A stretch of 5,965 nt of DNA from Clostridia bacterium (GTDB taxonomy: Bacteria > Bacillota > Clostridia > Oscillospirales > Acutalibacteraceae). Of the stretch, positions 1-5,508 are shown in pieces; the stretch's first letter is position 1; each line of letters opens with the position of its first letter. The position numbers and the translations under genes are program-made. The notes under the pieces were generated by a model. That model did no database searches. It worked only from the letters and a program-made list of their open reading frames with translations, and was not told the origin of the DNA. The stretch is from the NCBI GenBank assembly GCA_017437165.1, contig JAFSBS010000161.1, positions 1-5,965 of the forward strand. The letters run 5' to 3'.

Positions 1-468
1 ATTACCAGTACCGAAATTACTACTAAACCCACCTGTAACAGCCGGAGTTATAGGGTCAAAAAAGTTGCTGCCGGTAGTTTGCTTGTTTGTGCTTGGTATG
101 ATATCTTTTAAAGAATCGAAGATACCTGAAAAAATACCACCGACACCCTCTACCTTGTCGTTAACCTGCTCAGAAACATCTTCATCCTGAAAAACACTTT
201 CGACAACACCACCAACGAAATCACCGATTCCGTCACCTGCGATATTATCTAAAACACCGCCTTTAGTAGTTGCAGTTGTACCATTATCATAAGTAACATT
301 AGCATCGTCATCATACATATCGTCAGGTAAATTATCAACCTCTACCGAAACTATAACTTTATCGAACGCCTCCTCGGTAAAAGCACCAGTTACTGCTGAC
401 GCCATAACCGTTAACACGGAAGAAAGCAAGATGACTAAAGAAAGAATAAATAAAATTGATTTTTTCAT
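1..468 (-). CDS. Secreted acidic Gly-rich protein, unknown function (partial, C-terminus off the left edge)
   Basis: This reading frame is open from an ATG at 468-466 to the left edge: 156 codons are present and no stop is reached, so the C-terminus is missing. The N-terminus is a textbook Sec signal peptide: MKK, a hydrophobic core (ILFILSLVILLSSVLTVM), then ASA, giving a likely signal peptidase I cut after residue 25. The mature part is acidic around residues 45-55 (LPDDMYDDDAN), then Thr/Gly-rich (NGTTATTKGG). After that comes a Gly/Val/Phe-rich stretch with short amphipathic repeats such as GDFVGGVVESVF and GGIFSGIFDSL, and a Ser/Thr/Asn/Gly-rich tail at the edge. I see no cysteine, sorting signal or enzymatic motif in this part. 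A Shine-Dalgarno site AGGGTGG (472-478) supports the start, and a promoter lies just upstream. It is likely exported to the cell surface or medium; I do not recognise the family. Confidence 0.82.
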   Translation of the reverse strand, partial: MKKSILFILSLVILLSSVLTVMASAVTGAFTEEAFDKVIVSVEVDNLPDDMYDDDANVTYDNGTTATTKGGVLDNIAGDGIGDFVGGVVESVFQDEDVSEQVNDKVEGVGGIFSGIFDSLKDIIPSTNKQTTGSNFFDPITPAVTGGFSSNFGTGN

Positions 469-511
469 AATCCACCCTATCTAAAAATAATCAAACTTTC
501 GTATGTTAGTA

Positions 512-540
512 ATTATAGCACTACAAATACAAAAAATCAA
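512..540 (-). promoter_or_regulatory. Sigma-A promoter with extended -10 for the secreted-protein gene
   Basis: Read on the minus strand, a -35 box TTGATT (535-540) is followed by a 17-bp spacer and a perfect -10 box TATAAT (512-517). The spacer ends in TGC, giving an extended -10 (TGCTATAAT). Transcription would start near 505 and leave a leader of about 37 bases before the ATG at 468. The gene therefore has its own promoter and does not depend on the lyase operon upstream. Confidence 0.75.
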
Positions 541-543
541 TAA

Positions 544-577
544 AAATCCAACAGAAACCCACATTTTTGTTAGATTT
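544..577 (-). terminator. Possible second, weak terminator-like hairpin upstream of the secreted-protein promoter
   Basis: Bases 544-553 and 568-577 can form a 10-bp stem with a 14-base loop. On the minus strand the only imperfect pair is a G-U wobble (549 with 572), whereas on the plus strand the same position is a C-A mismatch, so the hairpin favours minus-strand RNA. A T-rich run follows in the minus direction, but it overlaps the -35 region of the next gene. It could be a back-up terminator for the operon ending at 669, or chance in A/T-rich DNA. Confidence 0.3.
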
Positions 578-632
578 CCCTATTTACATATAGGAATTCT
601 GTGAATAATGATGATAAAGAATGTAAAAACAT

Positions 633-662
633 AAAAAGTGATGCCAGAATCTGACATCACTT
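633..662 (-). terminator. Intrinsic terminator of the lyase/E2-like operon
   Basis: On the minus strand AAGTGATGTCAG and CTGGCATCACTT (662-651 and 647-636) form a 12-bp stem with a 3-base loop. All pairs are Watson-Crick except one G-U wobble, and a run of five T follows (637-633), then a second T run. The stem begins 7 bases past the stop codon of the E2-like gene. On the plus strand the wobble becomes a C-A mismatch and no T run follows, so the signal acts on minus-strand transcripts. Confidence 0.88.
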
Positions 663-668
663 AATAAC

Positions 669-1589
669 TTATTCGCCTAATATAATTTCAGGGTTATTAA
701 AAATCTCTTCAAGTTTTCTTATAAATGGAGCAATTTCTGAAAAATCAAGCGCTCTGTGGTCGAAACAGATTGTAAGAGGAAGAATTGTTCTTATATCAAT
801 TTTTTCTTCACCATTTTCATCAGTTACAACAATCGGTCTCCTTTGTGTTGCACATACTGCCATAGCACAAACCATAGGCGGAATAATCATAAGAACACTT
901 GCGTCGCCTCTTAAACCTCTTACAAGATTACCGACATTTGTAACAAGGAATGTTCCTTGCGCTAAATCATCACGTGTAATTCTGTCAGTTTCAGGAATTG
1001 AATAATAAGCCTTTTTTTCTTTACCTTTTAATGTGACAACTCTGTGTTTTTTCTGTGATTTTGCACCGAAAATTCTTAAAACTGCTTTAACAAAGTGGCC
1101 TTTTTTTAGTGCTTTGATTGTATCGTGAATTGAAACAGAGTAAAGCGCCTCTGTAAGATTGGTATTTGCAAGTTTTCTGTTTATGTCTGCAGAAAGTTTA
1201 CCAATTTCCTGTAATGATTTATTACCCATATCTTTCATATTTATAGTCATCATTGTACCATCAGGAAGTGGCCACGGAACTGAAATATCAATATTATCAA
1301 ATGTCGTAAGTTTACCACGGACAAGTTTCTTTTCAAAATGAAGATGAGAATTCATTTCGGGTGCGTCTTTAAGTGCTTCGGCAATAGACTTTAAAAGAAC
1401 TCCGTTAAATGTTACTTTATAATCATCATCCTTATGTTTTGCACTATATTCTTTAAAAGCAGCCTGGAATTTTGTAATATCCGGCTCGTATGTATAACAA
1501 ACATGAGGAATCGTTTTCCAGCTTTCGCTTGTCATATTTGCAACGATTTTTCTTTGAATGCCAAATCTTGTAACGTGTCTGATACCCAT
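669..1589 (-). CDS. Stand-alone 2-oxoacid dehydrogenase E2-type acyltransferase domain protein
   Basis: This 306-residue protein matches the catalytic (chloramphenicol acetyltransferase-like) domain of 2-oxoacid dehydrogenase E2 subunits, which moves acyl groups between dihydrolipoamide and CoA. Recognisable parts are the N-terminal RKIVANMTSESWKTIPHV (13-30, compare the E2 pattern RKxxAxxMxxSxxxIPHV), GTFLVTNVG (212-220, where E2 enzymes have GTFTISNLG) and FDHRALDF (276-283), holding the presumed catalytic His278 and Asp282. There is no lipoyl domain and no E1/E3-binding domain, and no E1 or E3 gene is in the window, so it is unlikely to be part of a normal dehydrogenase complex. Two positions deviate: the usual HxxxDG ends in Phe283 rather than Gly, and Thr217 replaces the Ser of SNLG. 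Residues 158-195 form an unusually basic stretch. It is the second gene of an operon, 27 bp after the lyase, with a ribosome binding site AAGGAAGG (1600-1607) 10 bases before the ATG. The fold is confident; the true acyl donor and acceptor are unknown. Confidence 0.85.
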   Translation of the reverse strand: MGIRHVTRFGIQRKIVANMTSESWKTIPHVCYTYEPDITKFQAAFKEYSAKHKDDDYKVTFNGVLLKSIAEALKDAPEMNSHLHFEKKLVRGKLTTFDNIDISVPWPLPDGTMMTINMKDMGNKSLQEIGKLSADINRKLANTNLTEALYSVSIHDTIKALKKGHFVKAVLRIFGAKSQKKHRVVTLKGKEKKAYYSIPETDRITRDDLAQGTFLVTNVGNLVRGLRGDASVLMIIPPMVCAMAVCATQRRPIVVTDENGEEKIDIRTILPLTICFDHRALDFSEIAPFIRKLEEIFNNPEIILGE

Positions 1590-1616
1590 TTTTATGTAAC
1601 CTTCCTTAAATTAAAA

Positions 1617-2504
1617 TCAAAAGAAATAACCTATATCTGTAAGTTCTTGTTTAAGTGAAGCTTTTTCCGTATCTGTAAGCGGTGTACCCGGAAATACTGC
1701 TTCACCTGAATCAATACCTAAAAGTGTAAGGATATATTTGAGCGAACGGATAACACCATACTTAATGATAACAGTAACAACTTTGTTGATTTTGTATTGT
1801 TGTTCCTGTGCCGCTCTTATATCACCTTTCATAAACAAATCATAAAGTTTGCAATATTCTGAACAAAGAACATTATAAGTGGAACCAATACCTGCATCCT
1901 CACCCATTGAAAGACCACAAAGAAGCATTTCATCCGGTCCGTTAATAACGTTTATGTCACCTTTATTAAGTTCTTTAATTCTGTGTAATGAATAAAAATC
2001 AGTCAATGTGAACTTAACACCGATAATACCATCAACTTTGATAAGTTTATCCATAAGTGAAACAATATCACCTGTATAAAGTCCCTGGGCGTACGCAATA
2101 ACAGGAAGTTCTGAAGCATCTGCTATTTTTTTGTAATACTCAATAATTTCATTATCGTTATACTTATAATAGAAATTAGGAACAACGCTTGAAACAGCGT
2201 CACAACCACATTCTTTTGCATGACGTGAAAGAATGATTGCCTCTTCAGGAGAAGCTGCACCAACATGGTTAATAATAATACCTCTGTTGTTGCTGTACTC
2301 AACAGTAGCTTCTGCGATTTCTTTTCTTTTTTCTACAGTAAGTACCGGACCTTCACCTGTTGAACCACAGATGTAGAAGCCCTTTGCTCCCTGTTCATAG
2401 TTCATCTGAAGATTCTTTTTAATACTATCTTTAAGAATATTCCCATTTTTATCAAATGGTGTAATAAGTGCAGGTGCAATACCTTTAAGTAAAATATTAC
2501 TCAT
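1617..2504 (-). CDS. nanA: N-acetylneuraminate lyase-like (DapA/NanA superfamily) class I aldolase
   Basis: The 295-residue protein belongs to the Schiff-base aldolases of the DapA/NanA superfamily and most resembles N-acetylneuraminate lyase, which cleaves sialic acid into N-acetylmannosamine and pyruvate in the cytoplasm. Its length is typical. Visible signatures are GSTGEG (47-52, carboxylate-binding Ser48-Thr49), Tyr138, the Schiff-base lysine Lys164 in GVKFTLTDFY, INGPDE (187-192) and GIGSTYNV (205-212). Asp191, Glu192 and Ser208 fall at the numbers of the E. coli NanA sugar-binding residues, which favours NanA over dihydrodipicolinate synthase. One oddity is YAQGLYTG (138-145) where NanA usually has YNIPxxTG, so substrate preference could differ. 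The ATG at 2504 is chosen over an in-frame GTG at 2528 because GGAAAGGA (2513-2520) sits 8 bases before it and the predicted transcript begins near 2530. It is first in an operon with the E2-like gene, under a perfect-consensus promoter. No other sialic acid genes are in the window. Confidence 0.87.
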   Translation of the reverse strand: MSNILLKGIAPALITPFDKNGNILKDSIKKNLQMNYEQGAKGFYICGSTGEGPVLTVEKRKEIAEATVEYSNNRGIIINHVGAASPEEAIILSRHAKECGCDAVSSVVPNFYYKYNDNEIIEYYKKIADASELPVIAYAQGLYTGDIVSLMDKLIKVDGIIGVKFTLTDFYSLHRIKELNKGDINVINGPDEMLLCGLSMGEDAGIGSTYNVLCSEYCKLYDLFMKGDIRAAQEQQYKINKVVTVIIKYGVIRSLKYILTLLGIDSGEAVFPGTPLTDTEKASLKQELTDIGYFF

Positions 2505-2512
2505 AAGCCCAT

Positions 2513-2520
2513 TCCTTTCC
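2513..2520 (-). promoter_or_regulatory. Ribosome binding site that fixes the lyase start
   Basis: GGAAAGGA on the minus strand lies 8 bases before the ATG at 2504. The alternative GTG at 2528 lies upstream of this site and almost at the predicted transcription start, so it is not the real start. Confidence 0.8.
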
Positions 2521-2536
2521 AATCTCACTAAAACAG

Positions 2537-2565
2537 ATTATATCAAATCAATTTGTGAATGTCAA
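2537..2565 (-). promoter_or_regulatory. Perfect-consensus sigma-A promoter of the lyase/E2-like operon
   Basis: On the minus strand TTGACA (2560-2565) and TATAAT (2537-2542) are separated by exactly 17 bp, a full match to the vegetative sigma consensus. Transcription should start near 2530, giving a leader of about 26 bases. Such a strong promoter on a catabolic-type gene is usually held in check by a regulator, and candidate sites overlap it and lie just upstream. Confidence 0.9.
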
Positions 2566-2570
2566 TTCAC
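2555..2570. promoter_or_regulatory. Inverted repeat over the -35 box, candidate repressor operator
   Basis: GTGAAT (2555-2560) and ATTCAC (2565-2570) are a perfect 6-bp inverted repeat with a 4-base spacer, covering the whole -35 hexamer of the lyase promoter. A dimeric regulator bound here would block RNA polymerase. The repeat is seen directly; its role as an operator is inferred, and no regulator gene is in the window. Confidence 0.5.
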
Positions 2571-2581
2571 TATTTTAAGAA

Positions 2582-2601
2582 AAATTAAGAATTCTTAATT
2601 T
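2582..2601. repeat. 20-bp perfect palindrome upstream of the lyase promoter
   Basis: Bases 2582-2601 are fully self-complementary around an AAGAATTCTT core, with 10-bp arms and no loop. With transcription starting near 2530 its centre lies at about -61, a position where upstream regulators often bind. It is also about 94 bp before the divergent EEP gene, so it could serve either. The lack of a loop argues against a terminator. It is A/T-rich, so chance contributes somewhat. Confidence 0.5.
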
Positions 2602-2694
2602 CTGCAAATCATACAAAACGAACTTCTTTTCATTGTAAAAATTGCTAATAATTTAAAATTTAATTTTTTCATTCTTATTACCAATACTAACTCT

Positions 2695-3636
2695 ATGGAT
2701 AAGAAAAAACATATTTTAATTACTATAATTATAACTGTATTTTCACTTGTTATTTGTCCTTTAATATATAACCAACCTTTTGTTGAATATAATTTATATA
2801 CAGGCAAAAACCAAGTAAAATATGACGACCGTATAAAAAAAGATAATTTAATATTAAATAAAAAAGAAAACGAAGTAAGAATTATGACGCTCAATTTACT
2901 TGCGCACTATAAATCGTGGGGGGGTGAGCCTGTTACGGAACGGAGTGAAATATTCTTTTCAATTCGTGATGGGTATTCCCCTGATGTTATAGGTCTTCAA
3001 GAAATGTGTTCTGATTGGTACAACGAAATAAATAAAAACAAAAGTGATTATAAATTTGTTTCTCCTTTAAAAACTGCATTCCCGCAAAAGATGACCGTAA
3101 TTCTTTATAATACCCGGACAGTTGAAATTATAGATAGCGGAAGTATCACTTTTTCTGATTGTTGGAATTTTAAATCAAGACGGGCATGTTGGGGCATTTT
3201 CAGGCACAAAAAAACAAATAAAATTTTCGCTGTTCTAAATACTCATTTAAGTTTCCTCGAAGATTCAGAAGAAGCAAAAAATTTCTTTACGCAAACCTGT
3301 CAAGTAAATGAACTTTACAACGTAACACAAACCCTTGAATCACAATACCCCTACCCTATTTTTATAATTGGTGACTTCAACACAAAAAAACGAGCAATTT
3401 ATCAAAAAACCGTTGTGAACTCAGGTAGTTATGGAATACTGAATTCGCTTTATACAGACAGTGAAGATATAGCCCAAAATAAATTTTTTGGCGAAAACTT
3501 TAACTTCAACAATACCCTGAACGACCATATTTTTGTTAAAGGTGATATAACTGTAAAAAATCTTTCTTTATTGTCACAAGACTGTTTTAATGATTTAAGT
3601 GACCACTACCCACTATTTGCAGATATAAAATTATAG
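2695..3636 (+). CDS. Membrane-anchored or secreted endonuclease/exonuclease/phosphatase (EEP) family hydrolase
   Basis: The 313-residue protein begins with MDKKKH and a hydrophobic segment (7-25), a signal anchor or uncleaved signal peptide, so the catalytic domain should face outside. From residue 60 on it carries the whole metal-dependent EEP fold: MTLNLL (64-69, Asn67), PDVIGLQEM (96-104, metal-binding Glu103), NTHLS (182-186, His184), IIGDFNT (224-230, Asp227 and Asn229), NDHIF (276-280, Asp277) and LSDHYPLF (301-308, catalytic Asp303-His304). The superfamily cleaves phosphodiesters in DNA, RNA, sphingomyelin or inositol phosphates; the exact substrate cannot be read from the sequence. 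C21 after LVI only weakly resembles a lipobox. A run of seven G (2918-2924) encodes Trp75-Gly76-Gly77. No ribosome binding site is seen before the ATG, but this start is preferred because the next ATG (2884) falls at the first catalytic motif and would drop the export signal. It is divergent from the lyase operon, and no clear terminator hairpin follows it. Confidence 0.87.
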   Translation: MDKKKHILITIIITVFSLVICPLIYNQPFVEYNLYTGKNQVKYDDRIKKDNLILNKKENEVRIMTLNLLAHYKSWGGEPVTERSEIFFSIRDGYSPDVIGLQEMCSDWYNEINKNKSDYKFVSPLKTAFPQKMTVILYNTRTVEIIDSGSITFSDCWNFKSRRACWGIFRHKKTNKIFAVLNTHLSFLEDSEEAKNFFTQTCQVNELYNVTQTLESQYPYPIFIIGDFNTKKRAIYQKTVVNSGSYGILNSLYTDSEDIAQNKFFGENFNFNNTLNDHIFVKGDITVKNLSLLSQDCFNDLSDHYPLFADIKL

Positions 3637-3661
3637 CTCGTTTTTTTGTATATTTTAATAA

Positions 3662-3690
3662 TTGACCTTAAGTTTATAATTGTATAAAAT
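3662..3690 (+). promoter_or_regulatory. Sigma-A promoter of the M28 peptidase operon
   Basis: TTGACC (3662-3667) and TAAAAT (3685-3690) are separated by 17 bp, each one base from consensus. Transcription would start near 3697 and leave a leader of about 27 bases containing the ribosome binding site. The peptidase operon can therefore be expressed apart from the upstream EEP gene, although no terminator separates them. Confidence 0.75.
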
Positions 3691-3710
3691 GAGATAGTAA
3701 AAATTTACTT

Positions 3711-3716
3711 GGGGAG
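3711..3716 (+). promoter_or_regulatory. Ribosome binding site that fixes the M28 peptidase start
   Basis: GGGGAG lies 7 bases before the ATG at 3724. An in-frame TTG at 3709 overlaps the upstream edge of this site and has no site of its own, so the ATG is the start. Confidence 0.8.
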
Positions 3717-3723
3717 TGTATTT

Positions 3724-5001
3724 ATGGATTTATCAAATCTCATTAAAAACAAAAAAGATTCAGCACAATATATGATTGATGAAATCACTCATATATGTAA
3801 AACTATGCCAAAGCGTGACCCTGGTTCAGAGGGTGAAAAACAAGCCTGTGAATATATGGCAGAAACATTAAGTAACGAATGCGGTTGTGAAAGAGTTGAA
3901 ATAGAATCCTTCAAGGAAAATCCGGGTTCTTTCTTTGGTTGGATTTACATAACATTCACTTTGGTGCTTTCTGCGGTTGCACTTTTCTTTGTTTGCCCTG
4001 TTATTTCAATTCCGCTTATTGTGGCAGGTTTCTTATTGGCGATTTTTCAGTTTGGTATGTACAAAAAAGTTGTTGACTGGGTATTCCCTGAAAAAACCGG
4101 ACACAATGTTACCGCAATAAAATCCTGCAAAGGTGAAGTAAAAAGAAGAATACTCTTTAACGGTCACCCTGACGCTTGTTGGGAATGGCCTGTAAATTAC
4201 CGTTTGGGTGGCGTATTCTTTGAAGGTCACATTGTTGTAGCAACTTTAGGTGCATTTTATTATTTAGTGCTTTCAATTCTTTACATAGTAAACAATGGTG
4301 TTACATTCGGTATAATCGACACAGAGTCAACTCTTTTTAAAATGGCTCTTTGGGGACTTCTTTTTGTTCCATTTATGATTGGTATGTTCTTTATGTGGAA
4401 CGAAAAAAGAGTTGTTGATGGTGCTAATGATAACCTTTCGGGTTGTTATATGGGTATTGCAATTTTAAAAGCATTAAAAGACAACAACATAGAGTTTGAA
4501 AACACTGAGGTTGGTGTTATTATTTCAGGCTCTGAAGAAGCAGGACTTCGTGGTTCATCATTCTGGGCAGAAAAACACAAAGAAGAATTTTCTGATGTTC
4601 CTACTTTTATTTATTCTTATGACACAATTTTTGACCCGAAATATTTAATGACAAACTACCGCGACTTAAATGGTACTGTTAAAGTCGATAAAGATGTTTC
4701 AGACTTGTTTATGGAATGTGCAGAAGAATTAAACATTCATTGTTTAAAAGGTATGGTCCCACCTCTCGGCGGTGCTACTGACTCTGCAGCATTTGCAAAA
4801 GCAGGTATGAGAGCAACCGGTATTACAGGTCTTAACCACAATTTACAGAATTATTATCATACAAGACGTGATACTTACGACAATATGAATTTAGATGGTC
4901 TTGCAGACTGCTTTGCTGTAAGTGTTAAGGTTCTTGAAAAATTTGATATGGGTGCTAAACAGACTGGTACCGAAAAGGATAAAGAATTAGTTACAAAATA
5001 A
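3724..5001 (+). CDS. Polytopic membrane M28-family zinc metallopeptidase
   Basis: The 425-residue protein has the metal-site pattern of M28 aminopeptidases, which use two zinc ions to remove N-terminal residues from peptides: His148 and Asp150 in FNGHPDA, bridging Asp236 in GANDNLSG, the catalytic pair Glu271-Glu272 in SGSEEAG, Asp300 in YSYD, and His379 in YYHTRRDT. GGATDSAAF (349-357) is also typical. Unlike the usual secreted members it has no signal peptide and carries four likely membrane helices at about 72-91, 93-112, 169-190 and 204-224, before and within the peptidase domain. With the N-terminus inside, the 113-168 loop (His148) and everything after 224 lie on the cytoplasmic side. 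This fits the positive charges in MYKK, KRR and NEKR and lets the active site assemble there. Peptidase chemistry is well supported; substrate is unknown. It starts a two-gene operon with its own promoter, and the next gene begins 4 bases after its stop. Confidence 0.87.
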   Translation: MDLSNLIKNKKDSAQYMIDEITHICKTMPKRDPGSEGEKQACEYMAETLSNECGCERVEIESFKENPGSFFGWIYITFTLVLSAVALFFVCPVISIPLIVAGFLLAIFQFGMYKKVVDWVFPEKTGHNVTAIKSCKGEVKRRILFNGHPDACWEWPVNYRLGGVFFEGHIVVATLGAFYYLVLSILYIVNNGVTFGIIDTESTLFKMALWGLLFVPFMIGMFFMWNEKRVVDGANDNLSGCYMGIAILKALKDNNIEFENTEVGVIISGSEEAGLRGSSFWAEKHKEEFSDVPTFIYSYDTIFDPKYLMTNYRDLNGTVKVDKDVSDLFMECAEELNIHCLKGMVPPLGGATDSAAFAKAGMRATGITGLNHNLQNYYHTRRDTYDNMNLDGLADCFAVSVKVLEKFDMGAKQTGTEKDKELVTK

Positions 5002-5005
5002 AGAG

Positions 5006-5455
5006 ATGATTAAATTGACACATAGTGAAAAAGGCGCACAATATTTTTGCGACGGTTACAACTGCAGTCAATCTGTTGTGTTAGCGTACTGTGACGACTT
5101 GAAATTAGATAAAGAATTGGCATTAAAAATGTCTTCTTCGTTTGGTGGCGGTATGGGAAGACTCCGTGAGGTATGCGGTGCAGTAACGGGTATGTTTTTT
5201 GTTGCGGGTATTCTTCACGGTTACTCGAACCCTACTGACAAAAAGGTTAAAGACGAGCATTACAAACTTATTCAGGAATTAGCAGAAGAATTCAAAGCAA
5301 TTCACTCAACATACATCTGTAAAGATTTGTTGAAAGTTGCAGGTAAACAATCCCCTGTTTCTGAAGAAAGAACACCCGAATATTACAAAACAAGACCTTG
5401 TGTCAGATTTGTAATTACTGCGTGTGAGATATTGGATAAGCATTTTTTTGAATAA
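5006..5455 (+). CDS. C_GCAxxG_C_C family cysteine-motif protein, probable redox or metal-binding protein
   Basis: The 149-residue protein matches the C_GCAxxG_C_C family (putative redox-active proteins), whose conserved cysteines suggest metal or redox-cofactor binding; the biochemical role is not established. Seen here are FCDGYNCSQSVV (14-25, Cys15 and Cys20), SSFGGGMGRLREVCGAVTG (44-62, Cys57), YICKDLL (103-109, Cys105), RPCVRFV (130-136, Cys132) and Cys140 near the end. The length is typical, and there is no signal peptide or membrane helix, so it should be cytoplasmic. The ATG lies 4 bases past the stop of the M28 gene, and the only purine run (AAAGAG) touches it, so translation probably depends on ribosomes finishing the peptidase gene. 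A TTG at 5015 is a less likely alternative start with better spacing to that purine run. The two genes share a transcript ending at the terminator just downstream. Confidence 0.88.
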   Translation: MIKLTHSEKGAQYFCDGYNCSQSVVLAYCDDLKLDKELALKMSSSFGGGMGRLREVCGAVTGMFFVAGILHGYSNPTDKKVKDEHYKLIQELAEEFKAIHSTYICKDLLKVAGKQSPVSEERTPEYYKTRPCVRFVITACEILDKHFFE

Positions 5456-5457
5456 GT

Positions 5458-5496
5458 AAGAACCAACCGATCCACATCCCATCGGTTGGTTCTTTT
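5458..5496 (+). terminator. Strong intrinsic terminator after the M28/C_GCAxxG operon, possibly bidirectional
   Basis: AAGAACCAACCGAT (5458-5471) and its exact complement (5481-5494) form a perfect 14-bp stem with a 9-base loop, followed by a short T run (5493-5496). It starts 2 bases after the stop codon at 5455. The convergent membrane-protein gene ends 12 bases beyond it. The same hairpin could stop that transcript, but the T tail on the minus side is poor. Confidence 0.88.
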
Positions 5497-5508
5497 GTAA
5501 AACAAGCA

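Noticed and set aside
469..668. Hidden small gene or riboswitch between the secreted-protein gene and the lyase/E2-like operon
   Set aside because: The space is explained by a terminator, a promoter and a possible weak hairpin; no start with a ribosome binding site or structured aptamer was recognised.
1159..1658. Two plus-strand open frames (1159-1341 and 1434-1658) encoding 60 and 74 residues
   Set aside because: Both lie antisense within the E2-like gene or across its junction with the lyase, lack good ribosome binding sites, and show no recognisable protein features.
2505..2528. Upstream GTG start adding eight residues to the lyase
   Set aside because: It would begin almost at the predicted transcription start with no ribosome binding site, whereas ATG 2504 has GGAAAGGA 8 bases before it.
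2595..2894. Minus-strand open frame of 99 residues with hydrophobic stretches
   Set aside because: It is antisense to the N-terminus of the EEP gene. Its hydrophobicity comes from A/T-rich DNA, and the plus-strand frame has the conserved motifs.
2918..2924. Frameshift at the G run in the EEP gene
   Set aside because: The frame continues through all downstream catalytic motifs to a normal C-terminal SDHYP motif, so the gene is intact.
3637..3661. Seven-T run after the EEP gene as a terminator
   Set aside because: No stable stem precedes the T run; only a 4-base AGCT palindrome is visible.
3709..3723. Upstream TTG start adding five residues to the M28 peptidase
   Set aside because: It overlaps the GGGGAG site that serves ATG 3724.
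4033..4230. Minus-strand open frame within the M28 gene
   Set aside because: Antisense shadow of a well-supported gene with no ribosome binding site or domain.
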